This document shows positions 44,191-54,167 of a stretch of DNA of 64,000 nt, one piece after another. Numbering within the stretch: the first letter of the stretch is position 1; each line of letters starts with the position of its first letter. Source of the DNA: Polaribacter aquimarinus (lineage in GTDB: Bacteria > Bacteroidota > Bacteroidia > Flavobacteriales > Flavobacteriaceae). The position numbers were made by a program, and so were the translations under genes. Location: positions 434,001 to 498,000 of the forward strand of contig NZ_QFFG01000001.1 of the NCBI RefSeq assembly GCF_003129485.1, given 5' to 3'. Below the pieces are notes generated by a model. That model was given only the letters and a program-made list of their open reading frames with translations. It was not told the origin of the DNA and made no database searches.

Positions 44191-45798
44191 TTATAATGAC
44201 ATGCCTCTTTTCCAAGGAATAAAATCGTGTTGTCCTAATAATTTAGCTTTCGTAATTATATTACCACTTGCTACTTCTATAATAAAATCCAGCATTTCTT
44301 CTGCCATTTCATTAATTGTTTTTTCGCCACGTAGTACAGCTCCTGTTTCTATATCTATGATATCCGGCATTTTATTTGCCAATTCTGTATTAGAGGATAC
44401 TTTTATTACGGGTGCAATGGGATTACCAGTTGGGGTACCTAATCCTGTTGTAAACAACACCAAGTTAGCACCTGCACCTGCTAAAGCAGTTGTACTTTCT
44501 ACATCATTTCCGGGTGTACATAGAAGGTTTAATCCTGATTTGGATAAATATTCTCCATAATCTAAAACATCCTCTATGGGAGAAGACCCTCCTTTTTTAG
44601 CTGCCCCAGCAGATTTCATTGCATCTGTAATAAGACCATCTTTTATATTTCCTGGAGACGGGTTCATATCAAAACCAGATCCTGCGTCTATAACCGATTT
44701 TTCAAAGGCTTTCATTAGCTTTAAAAACTTCTCAGCATCTTCTTCATGTACGCATCGGTTCACCAATTCTTGTTCTACCCCGCATAATTCAGGGAATTCC
44801 GCTAAAACCGCAGTTCCGTTTAAAGCAACCAGCATATCAGACACCATCCCTAAAGTGGGGTTAGCAGAAATACCTGAAAAACCATCGGAGCCTCCACATT
44901 CTAGTCCTATGCGTAATTTTGATAGTGGTACTGGGCTTCGTTTGATATTATTAGCTTCTCTTATAGCGATAAAAGACTCTTTTATAATGGTAGATAACAT
45001 ATCATCTACAGTCCCCATTTGTTGCTGTTCGTAAATTAAAACAGGTTTCTCTAAATTAGGATTTATGGCATGTAATGCTTCTTTAAAAATACTTATTTGT
45101 AAGTTTTGACAGCCCAAACTTAATACGGTTACTCCTGCTACATTCGGGTTATTCACATACCCTGCTAATAATTTTGCTAAACTCTCGGAATCTTGACGAA
45201 TACCACCACAACCACCAGAATGCGTTATAAACCTCACATCAATATTATCAAAAACTCTAGTCGATTTTTCTTCTTGCTCTACAACTTCTGTTCCTGAAAT
45301 TAATGCCTTTAATAGGTTTTGATGCGGATTATTTTTATGTTCTAATAGTTCTTTATCAAAGATCTCTTTTAAGGTTTCTATATTTCTGTTCTCACAAAAA
45401 ACAAGAGGAAAAAACAACCACACGTTTTCTGTACCAACTTGTCCGTCTGCTCTATGGTAACCTAAAAATGTTTTGTCTTTCCATTTCTCAACATTAGGTG
45501 CATTCCATCCTAAAGATTCGGTTTTACCAGAAACTTTTTCACTTTGATGCTTTACATTTTCTATTGTCAATACCTCTCCTACGTTTATTGGTGCTGTGGC
45601 TTTACCTACTAAAACACCATACATTATGATTTTATCACCAACATTAAAGGGTTTTAAAGCAACCTTATGCTTAGACTCTGTAGCTACTATAACTTTTACG
45701 GCAGTATCCTGACAAAAAACCGTTGCTCCTGCTTCTAGGTCTACCAAAGCAACCGCTACATTATCTAGTGTATTTACTTTTATTAATTTTTCTTTCAT
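44191..45798 (-). CDS. uxaA: Altronate dehydratase
   Basis: This 535-residue cytoplasmic protein has an N-terminal SAF domain (residues 1-90, ALVDLEAGATVF...VGDKIIMYG) joined to the large UxaA/galactarate-dehydratase domain. The latter shows FITHSGGCGG, LSLGCQNLQ, RIGLECGGSDGFSG and LLCTPGNDVESTTALAGAGA. It converts D-altronate to 2-keto-3-deoxygluconate in the known pathway. Its start codon overlaps the uxaB stop (TAATG), so the two are translationally coupled. Together they process D-tagaturonate made from D-galacturonate; uronate isomerase (uxaC) is not in the window. An open frame of 127-152 codons on the opposite strand is a shadow of this gene. Confidence 0.92.
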   Translation of the reverse strand: MKEKLIKVNTLDNVAVALVDLEAGATVFCQDTAVKVIVATESKHKVALKPFNVGDKIIMYGVLVGKATAPINVGEVLTIENVKHQSEKVSGKTESLGWNAPNVEKWKDKTFLGYHRADGQVGTENVWLFFPLVFCENRNIETLKEIFDKELLEHKNNPHQNLLKALISGTEVVEQEEKSTRVFDNIDVRFITHSGGCGGIRQDSESLAKLLAGYVNNPNVAGVTVLSLGCQNLQISIFKEALHAINPNLEKPVLIYEQQQMGTVDDMLSTIIKESFIAIREANNIKRSPVPLSKLRIGLECGGSDGFSGISANPTLGMVSDMLVALNGTAVLAEFPELCGVEQELVNRCVHEEDAEKFLKLMKAFEKSVIDAGSGFDMNPSPGNIKDGLITDAMKSAGAAKKGGSSPIEDVLDYGEYLSKSGLNLLCTPGNDVESTTALAGAGANLVLFTTGLGTPTGNPIAPVIKVSSNTELANKMPDIIDIETGAVLRGEKTINEMAEEMLDFIIEVASGNIITKAKLLGQHDFIPWKRGMSL

Positions 45799-47261
45799 TA
45801 TACGTCTTCAAATTGTTTAGAAAAATTAACAAAACCTTGTTCTACTCCATTAGCATTTATTTCTATCAAAGCTATTGCTAAAGTATTTGTGAGACTTGAG
45901 ACTTCATTTAAATCTTGTCCCCAATATTCTTCTATAGTTAAAACTGTTTTTACAATTTCTAAGTAATTATCAGATTCCCATATTTTAGAAAATTTCGCTT
46001 CTATATCATTACTATCTTGTACAGGTAACACTGCACCTTTCCAATTTCCTTTATAAAATTGAATTAAACAGGCAAAAGCAAAAGTTAAATGTATTGGTAA
46101 TTTATTTTTAATTTTCACATACTCTAACAGACTTGGCAATACTCTAACTTTAAATTTTGACACCGTATTTAAAGCAATACTTGATAAATTGTGAACTATA
46201 AAAGGATTTCTAAATCTATCAAAAACTTCTTCAGCAAAACTCTCTAACTCTGCCTTATCCATATCTAAAGTTTCTATAATTTCACTAAAAACAGCTTTAT
46301 GTATAAATGCTCCTGTAAATGAATTATCTATCGTTTCTTTTACGGTTGTATTACCATATAGCAAAGAGAATGGCACCATACTGGTATGTGCTCCATTTAA
46401 AATTCTAACCTTTCTGGTTCTATAAGGTTGCATATCCTTTACAATCTTAACATCTAAAGTGGTTTTATTAAATGGTAATGCTTTTTGTAATGACTCTCCT
46501 CCTTCTATAACCCAAAGAAAAAACGTTTCGGCAGCAACTATTAAGTTATCTTTATATTCTAATTGGTTATTATAATTTTCAATATCATTTCTTGGGTATC
46601 CAGGTACAATACGATCTACCAAAGTATTGTGAAATGAATTACATTCTAAAACCCATGTTTTAAATTTCAAGTCTAAATCCCAATTTTCAATGTATTGTAA
46701 TATAATTTCCTTAAGTGTTTTTGCATTGTAATTGATCAGCTCGCAAGGAATTATTTTTAATCCTTTTGTGGTATCTCCATTAAAGTGCTTGTATCGTTCG
46801 TATAAAAACACAGTTAGTTTTGCAGGAAAAGAACTTGGCGGTTGCATTTCTAAAGTATCTGCTTCTCTATAAGCAATACCTGCCTCGGTGGTATTAGATA
46901 TAACAAACTCTAAGGTATCTTCTTTAGCTAAACTAAGATAGTCTTGAAAATCGGTATAGGGGTTAACTCCTTTTACAATATTTTTTATTAAAGAAATATC
47001 TTGAATTTCTTGTCCCTTTGTTATGCCTTTCATAAAAAGCGTATACAAGCCTTCCTGATCATTTATTAGGTTCACCATACCATTTTCGATAGGTTGTACT
47101 ATGACGATACCCGCATTAAAATTAGCGGCTTTATTTAATTCTTGAAATGCATACCCTACAAATGCGCGTAAAAAATTCCCTTCTCCAAATTGAACGATTC
47201 GTATTGGCGATTTTTCTTCTAAATTTAAATTTGCTCTATTTAAATCTTGCTTTGTATTCAT
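45798..47261 (-). CDS. uxaB: Tagaturonate reductase
   Basis: This 487-residue cytoplasmic member of the long-chain mannitol dehydrogenase family has the N-terminal nucleotide site GEGNFLRAFVG and the catalytic KVRILNGAHTS (K-x4-N-x2-H). The rest matches UxaB: IVIVQPIENG, VISNTTEAGIAY and ECNSFHNTLVDRIVPGYP. It reduces D-tagaturonate to D-altronate with NADH. Fructuronate reductase (UxuB) and mannitol dehydrogenase are relatives, but coupling to uxaA argues for UxaB. It lies 12 bases after the GH106 gene, so uronate catabolism is transcribed with the rhamnosidases. Confidence 0.9.
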   Translation of the reverse strand: MNTKQDLNRANLNLEEKSPIRIVQFGEGNFLRAFVGYAFQELNKAANFNAGIVIVQPIENGMVNLINDQEGLYTLFMKGITKGQEIQDISLIKNIVKGVNPYTDFQDYLSLAKEDTLEFVISNTTEAGIAYREADTLEMQPPSSFPAKLTVFLYERYKHFNGDTTKGLKIIPCELINYNAKTLKEIILQYIENWDLDLKFKTWVLECNSFHNTLVDRIVPGYPRNDIENYNNQLEYKDNLIVAAETFFLWVIEGGESLQKALPFNKTTLDVKIVKDMQPYRTRKVRILNGAHTSMVPFSLLYGNTTVKETIDNSFTGAFIHKAVFSEIIETLDMDKAELESFAEEVFDRFRNPFIVHNLSSIALNTVSKFKVRVLPSLLEYVKIKNKLPIHLTFAFACLIQFYKGNWKGAVLPVQDSNDIEAKFSKIWESDNYLEIVKTVLTIEEYWGQDLNEVSSLTNTLAIALIEINANGVEQGFVNFSKQFEDV

Positions 47262-47273
47262 TATTTATACTAT

Positions 47274-50200
47274 CTATTTTAGTGGCTTTACTTTATAGAT
47301 ATTAATTTTCACAGGCCCTAATAAACCAGACATTTTTAATGCATCATTTTTTTTCCAATGTTTCCAAGAGGAAAAGGTTTTTCTTTTGGAATCACGAGAT
47401 TCTGGATTTGACAACCAACTAGGAAGTGCCTTGGTTTTATTACCTCGGCGCTGGTAATCTAAAGGTTCTTTTTCATCACCAATTAAGCGGTTTACCCATA
47501 AATTCGTGATTTTTATTTTTAAAGTATTGTTACCTTTTTTTACATAATCATCAATAGCGACTCTAAAAGGTGCTTTCCATAAGGTACTTACCTTTATATC
47601 GTTTATAAAGACTTCGGCTACAATAGCTACACTTCCTAAATCCAATTCAAAAGCATTCTCTTTACATAAATGTTTTTTAGATAGAGTGAATTCTTTTTCA
47701 TAAATCGCAGTTCCTGAAAAATGCTGAATTTCTTCTTCAGTTACTTCCGACCAAGATGATAATGTTTTAAAATGCTTTTTTAGTGCTGGACCGTTTTTTA
47801 AAGGAAATGTAACGTCCCAATTTTCAGACAGTTCTTTTGGTTGTGGAACCTTAACCTTTATTTGTTTAGATTTTCCTGATGCCTTTGTATACGACAAACT
47901 TCCAGAAAAAGGTGTTTTCCAAATGGTATTGCCTTTTATTTTATAAATTTCTGATGAAGGTATAGATCTATTTAAATTCAAAAAATTGCCTTCAGGGATT
48001 ATAGCAGTTCTTGAATTACCATCGGTTTCAAATGTGATTTTCAGAAAATTATTAGCATTTTTTAATGCTTTTCCATTTACCAATTCATCTGAAATTTTGA
48101 TATTCAAGTTTCCAGAAGTCACTTGTTTTTCGATGTCTTTGGTAACATCAAAAGCTTCAAAATTTTTAGGCACACCTTTGGTTTCTGCTTTAAATTTACC
48201 AAATACCGCAGAAATTATTTTGAGGGGTTGATTGCCTGCATCAATTTTAACAAACTCTCTTTCTTCGGCATGAATGTGTTCTACTTTATCTCCAATTTGA
48301 TATTCCATTCGAAACTCTTTTACATAGCCCATTGCTGGATCACAATCGCAAAATCCTCTAGACATCTGAAAATTTAATGCTCCACCATTTACCTTTGCAG
48401 CTACTTTATCCGTAATATCTACTAAACCTTCTTGTAAAAAATTACCATATTCTGCTTTTATGATTTTTAAGTTAGATAAAGGTGTTGGTTTTGGTTTTGG
48501 TTTTTCTAATTTTACATCAGCATTTACAATGTGATTTTTATCTTCTGAATTTTCTTTAAAAATGACAAAAATGGATTGTTCACTATCTAAATTTAAAGGA
48601 ATACTTATGGTTCCATCTTCATTACTTTTCCAAACAGCTACTTTTTTTATTTCGCCAGTTTCTGCATTCCATAGTTCAGGTTGTTTGTCTTCTACTTTAA
48701 ATCTTCCAACAATTTCTCTGCTTTCTTTTTTTGTATTGGCGATAAAAAAAATGTCTGCTTCTGCTGTTTTTCTGTGAATAAAACTGATGTCGTCTTTACT
48801 GCCATTTTCAACTGAAAAATCTGGTATAATTTTATTTTCTTCTAAAAATTGATTGATTGAAATATCTTTTATCGAATTAGAATCCCAAAGTTTTTTAGCA
48901 GTATTTTTAATAACAACATCGTTCTGAAGATAATTCGTTAAACTTGGAGATTTTTTTGGTCTTTTCCCAATAATTTTGGCTCCATCTTTAACCAAAGCCT
49001 CTATTATTTTTAAGGTTTTAGGCGTTATCCAATTGCTCTCTGGTAAAAGCAATACTTCATAAGCTACACCAAATTTCGTAACGATTTTTCCATTTTTCAC
49101 AGATAATTCTGCTAGTTTATTAGCTCCAATTAAATCATAATCATAACCAGATTTCTTAAGTTCTGGTAATAAAAAGGCTGTATTTGGAGAAGAATCTCCA
49201 GTAAACACCAATACATCTGCAACATTAGTACCTTGTTGTAATAAATATTGCGATTTGGCGATATAATCTAAATACGATTTGCTTTGTGTCCACCAAGTAT
49301 TCAAACGGTTTAAATCAAAACCGTGATAACTTAGCGCCATGCCTGGTCCAATATCCCAAGGTTGATGCACGTATGTATGAAATATAAAACGGGTTATGCC
49401 TTCTGCCCAAGCTTTATCACCAATAGATTTTATAGTTGCTGGGTGTTTGTCCCAACCACCAATTCCTGTAAAGGATTCTGCACCAACAATACTACTTCCG
49501 TTTAAATGAGCAATAGAAGACACAAATTTTGACGAGTCAAAAAATGGATAACCACCACTCCAAAACTCGCACATTACTATGTCTCCTTTGGCTCCAACTT
49601 GCATATTATCAAAAGGTCCCCAATAAGGCTCTACAGAAAATTTTAGTTTGTTTTTATAGCACAATTCTGCAAAATGTCCATAGTAGTTTTCAGCAATTAA
49701 ATCGCCAATAGTTCTTCTAAAATCCCACTGAAAACGTTCTGTAATTTCTCCACTTTCTACATAATAGCCCGCCAAAGTTGGCAAATATGAAGTTAAATTA
49801 TATCCTCTTAATTTTTGAAATTCATCTTCAAAACCAGAAGTCCAATTTTGAGAACCTACTTCGTAACTATCAATCAAACAATTTTTTACAGTTTCTCCAA
49901 CTAAATCTTCTAATTTATTTAAAATGGGCTGTACACCTTTGTTCCAATAATCATCTAAAGCAGCTGTAGACATTTTATCAACTTCAAAACCGTGTCCACC
50001 ATCTACAGCTGGTCTATTTTTTGCACCATTTGGCGTATGTCCTATTCGTAGAATTACCCATTCTCCTTTAGGTACTTTCCATTCTAAAATACCATTTTCA
50101 GAAAATTTAGACGTAATGTCAATGATACTTTCCTTTTGTATAATGGCTGCATTTGGAATTTCTTTGGTATCTGGCAACAAATGATTTCTGATTCTATCTG

Positions 50201-50771
50201 ATAATATTTTATAATCTAAGCCATCAATTTTCACAGATGCCTTAGGCTTTGGAAACGCCAAAACAGCGATATCTTGGTAATAACTGAATTTGGTTTTTGG
50301 CTTAGGGATTTGACCTTTAAATTCTTGTTCTCCATCAACAATAAGCTCACTAAAAACTACAGTTTGCATTGCATTTTCTTCGGTAACCCAGGGACCACCA
50401 GAAGAAGACCAACCAGCGCTGTTATGAAATGCCAATTCTAAATCTAAACGTTTTGCTTCTGACGCTGCAAAGTGAAATAAATCTAGCCATTCTTCACTTA
50501 AATAGGTAATTCCGCCTTTTGGAAAACCCAAATGCACATTGAATAATTGCGCTTCTTGAATGCCAACAGACTTCATTGCTTCTAAATCTTTTGTGATGCC
50601 TGATTTTGAAACATTTCCACTAATCCAATGCCACCAAGTTCTGGCTTTGGCTTGATTTGGTGGGGTTTGAAATCCCGCTTCTAAAGTTAGGGTTTGTTTC
50701 TCTTTTTCTAAAGACGGATTATTACACCCAAAACATAAAAAGAGTATCCCTAAAATAACTAGTTTTTTCAT
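47274..50771 (-). CDS. GH106 alpha-L-rhamnosidase-like lipoprotein
   Basis: This 1165-residue protein has a lipobox CFGC (Cys16). It shows the GH106 opening PPNQAKARTWWHWISGNVSKSGITKDLEAM (about 37-66), NSAGWSSSGGPWVTEENAM, IDSYEVGSQNWT, CEFWSGGYPFFD, FIFHTYVHQPWDIGPGMALSYHGFDLNRLNTWW and a C-terminal galactose-binding-like domain (LDLGSVAIVAEVFINDIKV...ITNLWVNRLIGDEK). GH106 enzymes remove terminal alpha-L-rhamnose, which would feed the rhaI-rhaB-rhaEW pathway at the other end of the window. It is adjacent (3 bases) to a second GH106 gene and 12 bases before uxaB. Unsulfated or desulfated rhamnose at the non-reducing end is the expected target. Confidence 0.85.
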   Translation of the reverse strand: MKKLVILGILFLCFGCNNPSLEKEKQTLTLEAGFQTPPNQAKARTWWHWISGNVSKSGITKDLEAMKSVGIQEAQLFNVHLGFPKGGITYLSEEWLDLFHFAASEAKRLDLELAFHNSAGWSSSGGPWVTEENAMQTVVFSELIVDGEQEFKGQIPKPKTKFSYYQDIAVLAFPKPKASVKIDGLDYKILSDRIRNHLLPDTKEIPNAAIIQKESIIDITSKFSENGILEWKVPKGEWVILRIGHTPNGAKNRPAVDGGHGFEVDKMSTAALDDYWNKGVQPILNKLEDLVGETVKNCLIDSYEVGSQNWTSGFEDEFQKLRGYNLTSYLPTLAGYYVESGEITERFQWDFRRTIGDLIAENYYGHFAELCYKNKLKFSVEPYWGPFDNMQVGAKGDIVMCEFWSGGYPFFDSSKFVSSIAHLNGSSIVGAESFTGIGGWDKHPATIKSIGDKAWAEGITRFIFHTYVHQPWDIGPGMALSYHGFDLNRLNTWWTQSKSYLDYIAKSQYLLQQGTNVADVLVFTGDSSPNTAFLLPELKKSGYDYDLIGANKLAELSVKNGKIVTKFGVAYEVLLLPESNWITPKTLKIIEALVKDGAKIIGKRPKKSPSLTNYLQNDVVIKNTAKKLWDSNSIKDISINQFLEENKIIPDFSVENGSKDDISFIHRKTAEADIFFIANTKKESREIVGRFKVEDKQPELWNAETGEIKKVAVWKSNEDGTISIPLNLDSEQSIFVIFKENSEDKNHIVNADVKLEKPKPKPTPLSNLKIIKAEYGNFLQEGLVDITDKVAAKVNGGALNFQMSRGFCDCDPAMGYVKEFRMEYQIGDKVEHIHAEEREFVKIDAGNQPLKIISAVFGKFKAETKGVPKNFEAFDVTKDIEKQVTSGNLNIKISDELVNGKALKNANNFLKITFETDGNSRTAIIPEGNFLNLNRSIPSSEIYKIKGNTIWKTPFSGSLSYTKASGKSKQIKVKVPQPKELSENWDVTFPLKNGPALKKHFKTLSSWSEVTEEEIQHFSGTAIYEKEFTLSKKHLCKENAFELDLGSVAIVAEVFINDIKVSTLWKAPFRVAIDDYVKKGNNTLKIKITNLWVNRLIGDEKEPLDYQRRGNKTKALPSWLSNPESRDSKRKTFSSWKHWKKNDALKMSGLLGPVKINIYKVKPLK

Positions 50772-50774
50772 TGC

Positions 50775-53700
50775 TTATTTTCTTTTTATAATTTTTGAAG
50801 TAGTAATTGTAACAGGTCCTAACAAACCAGATGGTAATAATTTATCTGTTGCTTTTTGAAACGAATAGGCACTAAATGTTGTTCTCGGTCCTTCTGGAAG
50901 TGGCTCATTATTTCTAAACCACTCTGGCATTTTTATCATATCGCCTCTAAAATCTGAAGGTCCAAAACCTGGACTACCTCGTCTTATATCATAACCTGCT
51001 TGGTTAGGTAACTTTTCATCACCAATTAAACGATTAGTCCATTGGTTGGTTACCTCAATAACTAACTCATTTTCGCCTTCTTTTAAGGCTGAAGTTACAT
51101 CAAGATTGTAAGGTGCTAGCCAACTTACCCCAATCTCTTTTCCATTAAGCATTACCTTTGCAATAACATGAACTGCTCCAAGGTTTAACGTAAACGCTTT
51201 ATCTTCTTGTAAAAACCCTTTTTCTATATTAAACTTTGTTTGATAAATAGCTGTACCTGAATAATGCTTAATACCTTCTTCTTTGTGGGTTGTCCAATCA
51301 AATAAATTAGTTGTTTTTATTTGTGCTTTGTGATGATCTTGTTCGCGAAAATCGATGGTCCATTCGTTATCAATTGCTACAGGATTAGGAATATCAGTAA
51401 CGTTTATATTCCATTTTTCAGTATTGTTAATTAAGCTTGAATAGTTTCCGTTTTCGAAAACTTCCATTTTCAATTTTTGGTCTTTTTGATTTACTGAAAA
51501 CAAAGGTTTTTTTGAAGCATTTGTTTCAATAGCAGTAATTTTAGTCGCTTTTTTTGAAGACTTTTGAAACACGACAAACACCGATTCTTGTGGTTTTAAA
51601 TCAATGGACACATTTGTTCTTCCATCTTTATGAGAATAGGCTGCCAATTCAACAATTTCGCCACTAGTACTTTTCCATAATTCTGGCACTTTTCCATCAA
51701 TTAAAAAACTACACTCTAAAGTTTCAGATTCCGTTAAATTATGATTGTAGATAAAATAAATATCTTCATTTTCAGTTCTTCTGTGGTAATAGTTAAAATC
51801 GGGTTGCCCCTTAACAATGAGGTCTTTTTGAATGTTATTTGTTTTGAAAATGTTTTCCCATTCAAAATCAGTATAAGTTTTTTTACTTGACCAAATCGCT
51901 TCGATTAATTCGTTAAACGTTTCTTGATTTTCCTGTGATTTTTGATAACCTCCTAAACGTTTCGGTTTTTTCCCGATAATAATTGCGCCTTGTTTACTTA
52001 ATTCCCAAATACCTTTTACGGTTGCAAAAGTCATTACATCAGTATTAGGCAAAACCAAAGCATTGTACGTAATACCATTAGGTAATTTCAACTTGCCGTT
52101 TTCTACCGTTAATCGTTTTACAATAACTTCAGCATTTACACAATCGTATTTATAAGCTTTAGGCAATTGTGGTTTAATTTGTTTACGATGTATCACATGA
52201 TTTGGAGCTCTATCTCCAACAAAAAATAACAAATCTACTACTGGATTTCCTTGACGTAACATGTACGAACCTCTTGCCAAATAATTGAACCACTCTGGCC
52301 CTGCATTGTCCCACCACGTTTGCGTTCTATCTATGTGAGAACCTACAAAACTCATAGACATGCCTGGTTCTACATGGGTATTGGATTGGTGTGCAAAACG
52401 ATGAAACATATATTCGTTAATACCGTTTGTCCACTCGTAATCGCCTTTTTGTTTGGCTAACGCTGGATGAAAACTCCAGTTTAATTTGGTGCTTGTAAAA
52501 GCTTCCGCAGAAATGACATTTTTCCCATAAATATGTCCTGATGACACGGCTGCTCTTTTATGATTGTTTGGTTTCCCCAACCAAAATTCTCCCATAGGAA
52601 TATCTGCACTTCTACCTGCGTCTAAACTATTAAAAGGCCCTACAAAACCGTAAGGTTCTATATAAGACAACAATCCATCTTCGTGACATAATTCTGTGAA
52701 GTAATCGAAATAATTGGTTACCATTAAATCGCTAACCAAACGTTTCATATCCCAAAACACATCTTCTACTGTTGCTACATCTTCTACATATTTACCTGCA
52801 AATAATGGTAAAAAGGGCACAAAATCATAGTTGTATTTCTCTTCAAATATAATTTCCATGTCGTCTGTCCAATTTTGTGGCCCTACTTCATAACTATCAA
52901 TTTCTACATATTGCAAAGCATTTGGAGCATCAATTTTGGCTTGTTTTACCAATTTACCCACAAAAGCATCATAGTGAATTTTTAAAGCTTTTTTACTGAA
53001 TTTATCAATCTCTAAACCTGTTCCTGCATCAGAAGCAGGCTCGTTTGTTGCTCCAGAAGCTGTAAAACCAAATCGCATAATGGTCCAGTTTCCTTCTGGT
53101 AAACTCGTTTTTAAAACACCATTATCGTCCATTTTATCAGTTAGTACGACAATGTCTTTTTTATGAATAAACGTTTCCTTATCAGGGTTTCCTGTAGGTC
53201 GTTTGCGTCTTCTGTAGGAAGTAAATTCTAGTTCGTTTCCCAAGCTATAATTCGCTGAAAGTTTCATTTCATAAATACCAGTATCTAAGTCTGTAACCAA
53301 TCTAAAATAGCGTGCAGTAACAGCTTTAAACTGTTCTTTAAAATAACATTCATCTTTTCCAATACGTTCTTCATTGGGTTTACGAACTATAGTGAAATGT
53401 ATACCATCGTCTGATTTTAACAAACTAAATCTTCCTTTTCTTTTATTGATAAAAATAGACAACGAACGTATGGTATGTGGTTTACCATAATCGAACTGAA
53501 CCCATTCTTTTTGCTTTAAATCTGCATGCGTATTGGTTTGTTTATCGGTTGCTAATTTTGGATTAAACGCCTTATCTGAAGAAGTAATTATAGGCTGCAC
53601 TTCTGCGTCTATTAATTCTGTTTTTAATGAAGGATAAGCAACCACAGCAATATCTTTATAGAAATTGTGTCTTGAAGGTGGTTGTGCAAGTTTGGTATTT

Positions 53701-54161
53701 ATTTGACCTCCCTTTACAATCTGCTCACTATGTACCACAACTTTCATGGCGTTTTCTGGAGTAACCCAAGGGCCACCACTAGACGTCCATCCATCGCAGT
53801 TATGCACACCAAAACTCAGTCCTAATTTTTCGCACTCTTTGGCTGCGTGTGTTAAAATATCTCTATGTTCTTGCGAATTGTATTTTACATCGCCTTCTGG
53901 CAAACCCATAGAAACATTAAATACCAAAACACCTCCAATACCCGCTTCTTTAATGGCTTTTAAATCTTTAGTAAACCCTTCTTTAGACATGTTATCACTA
54001 TTTACATGATACCAAGTTCTCGGTTTTGATTCGTCAGGCGGATTTTGAAATCCTTTTGCTAATTCTTTTGTTGTTTTTACTTCCTTTTTAATGTTTTGAC
54101 ATTTTACTGTAAAAACAAGCGTGAATAGTATTAGTGTATAAAACAAAACTGTCTTTTTCAT
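50775..54161 (-). CDS. GH106 alpha-L-rhamnosidase-like protein with inserted discoidin-like domain
   Basis: This 1128-residue secreted protein ends its signal region at VKCQ (Cys21; lipid anchoring uncertain). The GH106 opening is PPDESKPRTWYHVNSDNMSKEGFTKDL. It continues with NCDGWTSSGGPWVTPENAM, an inserted F5/8-type (discoidin-like) domain at about 185-310 (NPKLATDKQTNTHADLKQKEWVQFDYG...TARYFRLVTD), IDSYEVGPQNWT, GEFWLGKP, FHRFAHQ, GSHIDRTQTWW and a C-terminal galactose-binding-like domain with VTNQWTNRLIGDEK. In WYHVNSDN it differs from the WWHWISGN of its neighbour, in a region facing the active site in the family, so the two may cut different rhamnosyl linkages. It lies six bases downstream of the PL8-type gene. 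Confidence 0.82.
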   Translation of the reverse strand: MKKTVLFYTLILFTLVFTVKCQNIKKEVKTTKELAKGFQNPPDESKPRTWYHVNSDNMSKEGFTKDLKAIKEAGIGGVLVFNVSMGLPEGDVKYNSQEHRDILTHAAKECEKLGLSFGVHNCDGWTSSGGPWVTPENAMKVVVHSEQIVKGGQINTKLAQPPSRHNFYKDIAVVAYPSLKTELIDAEVQPIITSSDKAFNPKLATDKQTNTHADLKQKEWVQFDYGKPHTIRSLSIFINKRKGRFSLLKSDDGIHFTIVRKPNEERIGKDECYFKEQFKAVTARYFRLVTDLDTGIYEMKLSANYSLGNELEFTSYRRRKRPTGNPDKETFIHKKDIVVLTDKMDDNGVLKTSLPEGNWTIMRFGFTASGATNEPASDAGTGLEIDKFSKKALKIHYDAFVGKLVKQAKIDAPNALQYVEIDSYEVGPQNWTDDMEIIFEEKYNYDFVPFLPLFAGKYVEDVATVEDVFWDMKRLVSDLMVTNYFDYFTELCHEDGLLSYIEPYGFVGPFNSLDAGRSADIPMGEFWLGKPNNHKRAAVSSGHIYGKNVISAEAFTSTKLNWSFHPALAKQKGDYEWTNGINEYMFHRFAHQSNTHVEPGMSMSFVGSHIDRTQTWWDNAGPEWFNYLARGSYMLRQGNPVVDLLFFVGDRAPNHVIHRKQIKPQLPKAYKYDCVNAEVIVKRLTVENGKLKLPNGITYNALVLPNTDVMTFATVKGIWELSKQGAIIIGKKPKRLGGYQKSQENQETFNELIEAIWSSKKTYTDFEWENIFKTNNIQKDLIVKGQPDFNYYHRRTENEDIYFIYNHNLTESETLECSFLIDGKVPELWKSTSGEIVELAAYSHKDGRTNVSIDLKPQESVFVVFQKSSKKATKITAIETNASKKPLFSVNQKDQKLKMEVFENGNYSSLINNTEKWNINVTDIPNPVAIDNEWTIDFREQDHHKAQIKTTNLFDWTTHKEEGIKHYSGTAIYQTKFNIEKGFLQEDKAFTLNLGAVHVIAKVMLNGKEIGVSWLAPYNLDVTSALKEGENELVIEVTNQWTNRLIGDEKLPNQAGYDIRRGSPGFGPSDFRGDMIKMPEWFRNNEPLPEGPRTTFSAYSFQKATDKLLPSGLLGPVTITTSKIIKRK

Positions 54162-54167
54162 ACTTTT

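Noticed and set aside
44177..45034. Open frames of 127 and 152 codons on the plus strand opposite uxaA
   Set aside because: They lie wholly antisense to a conserved enzyme gene in a favourable frame and have no recognisable domain or start signal.
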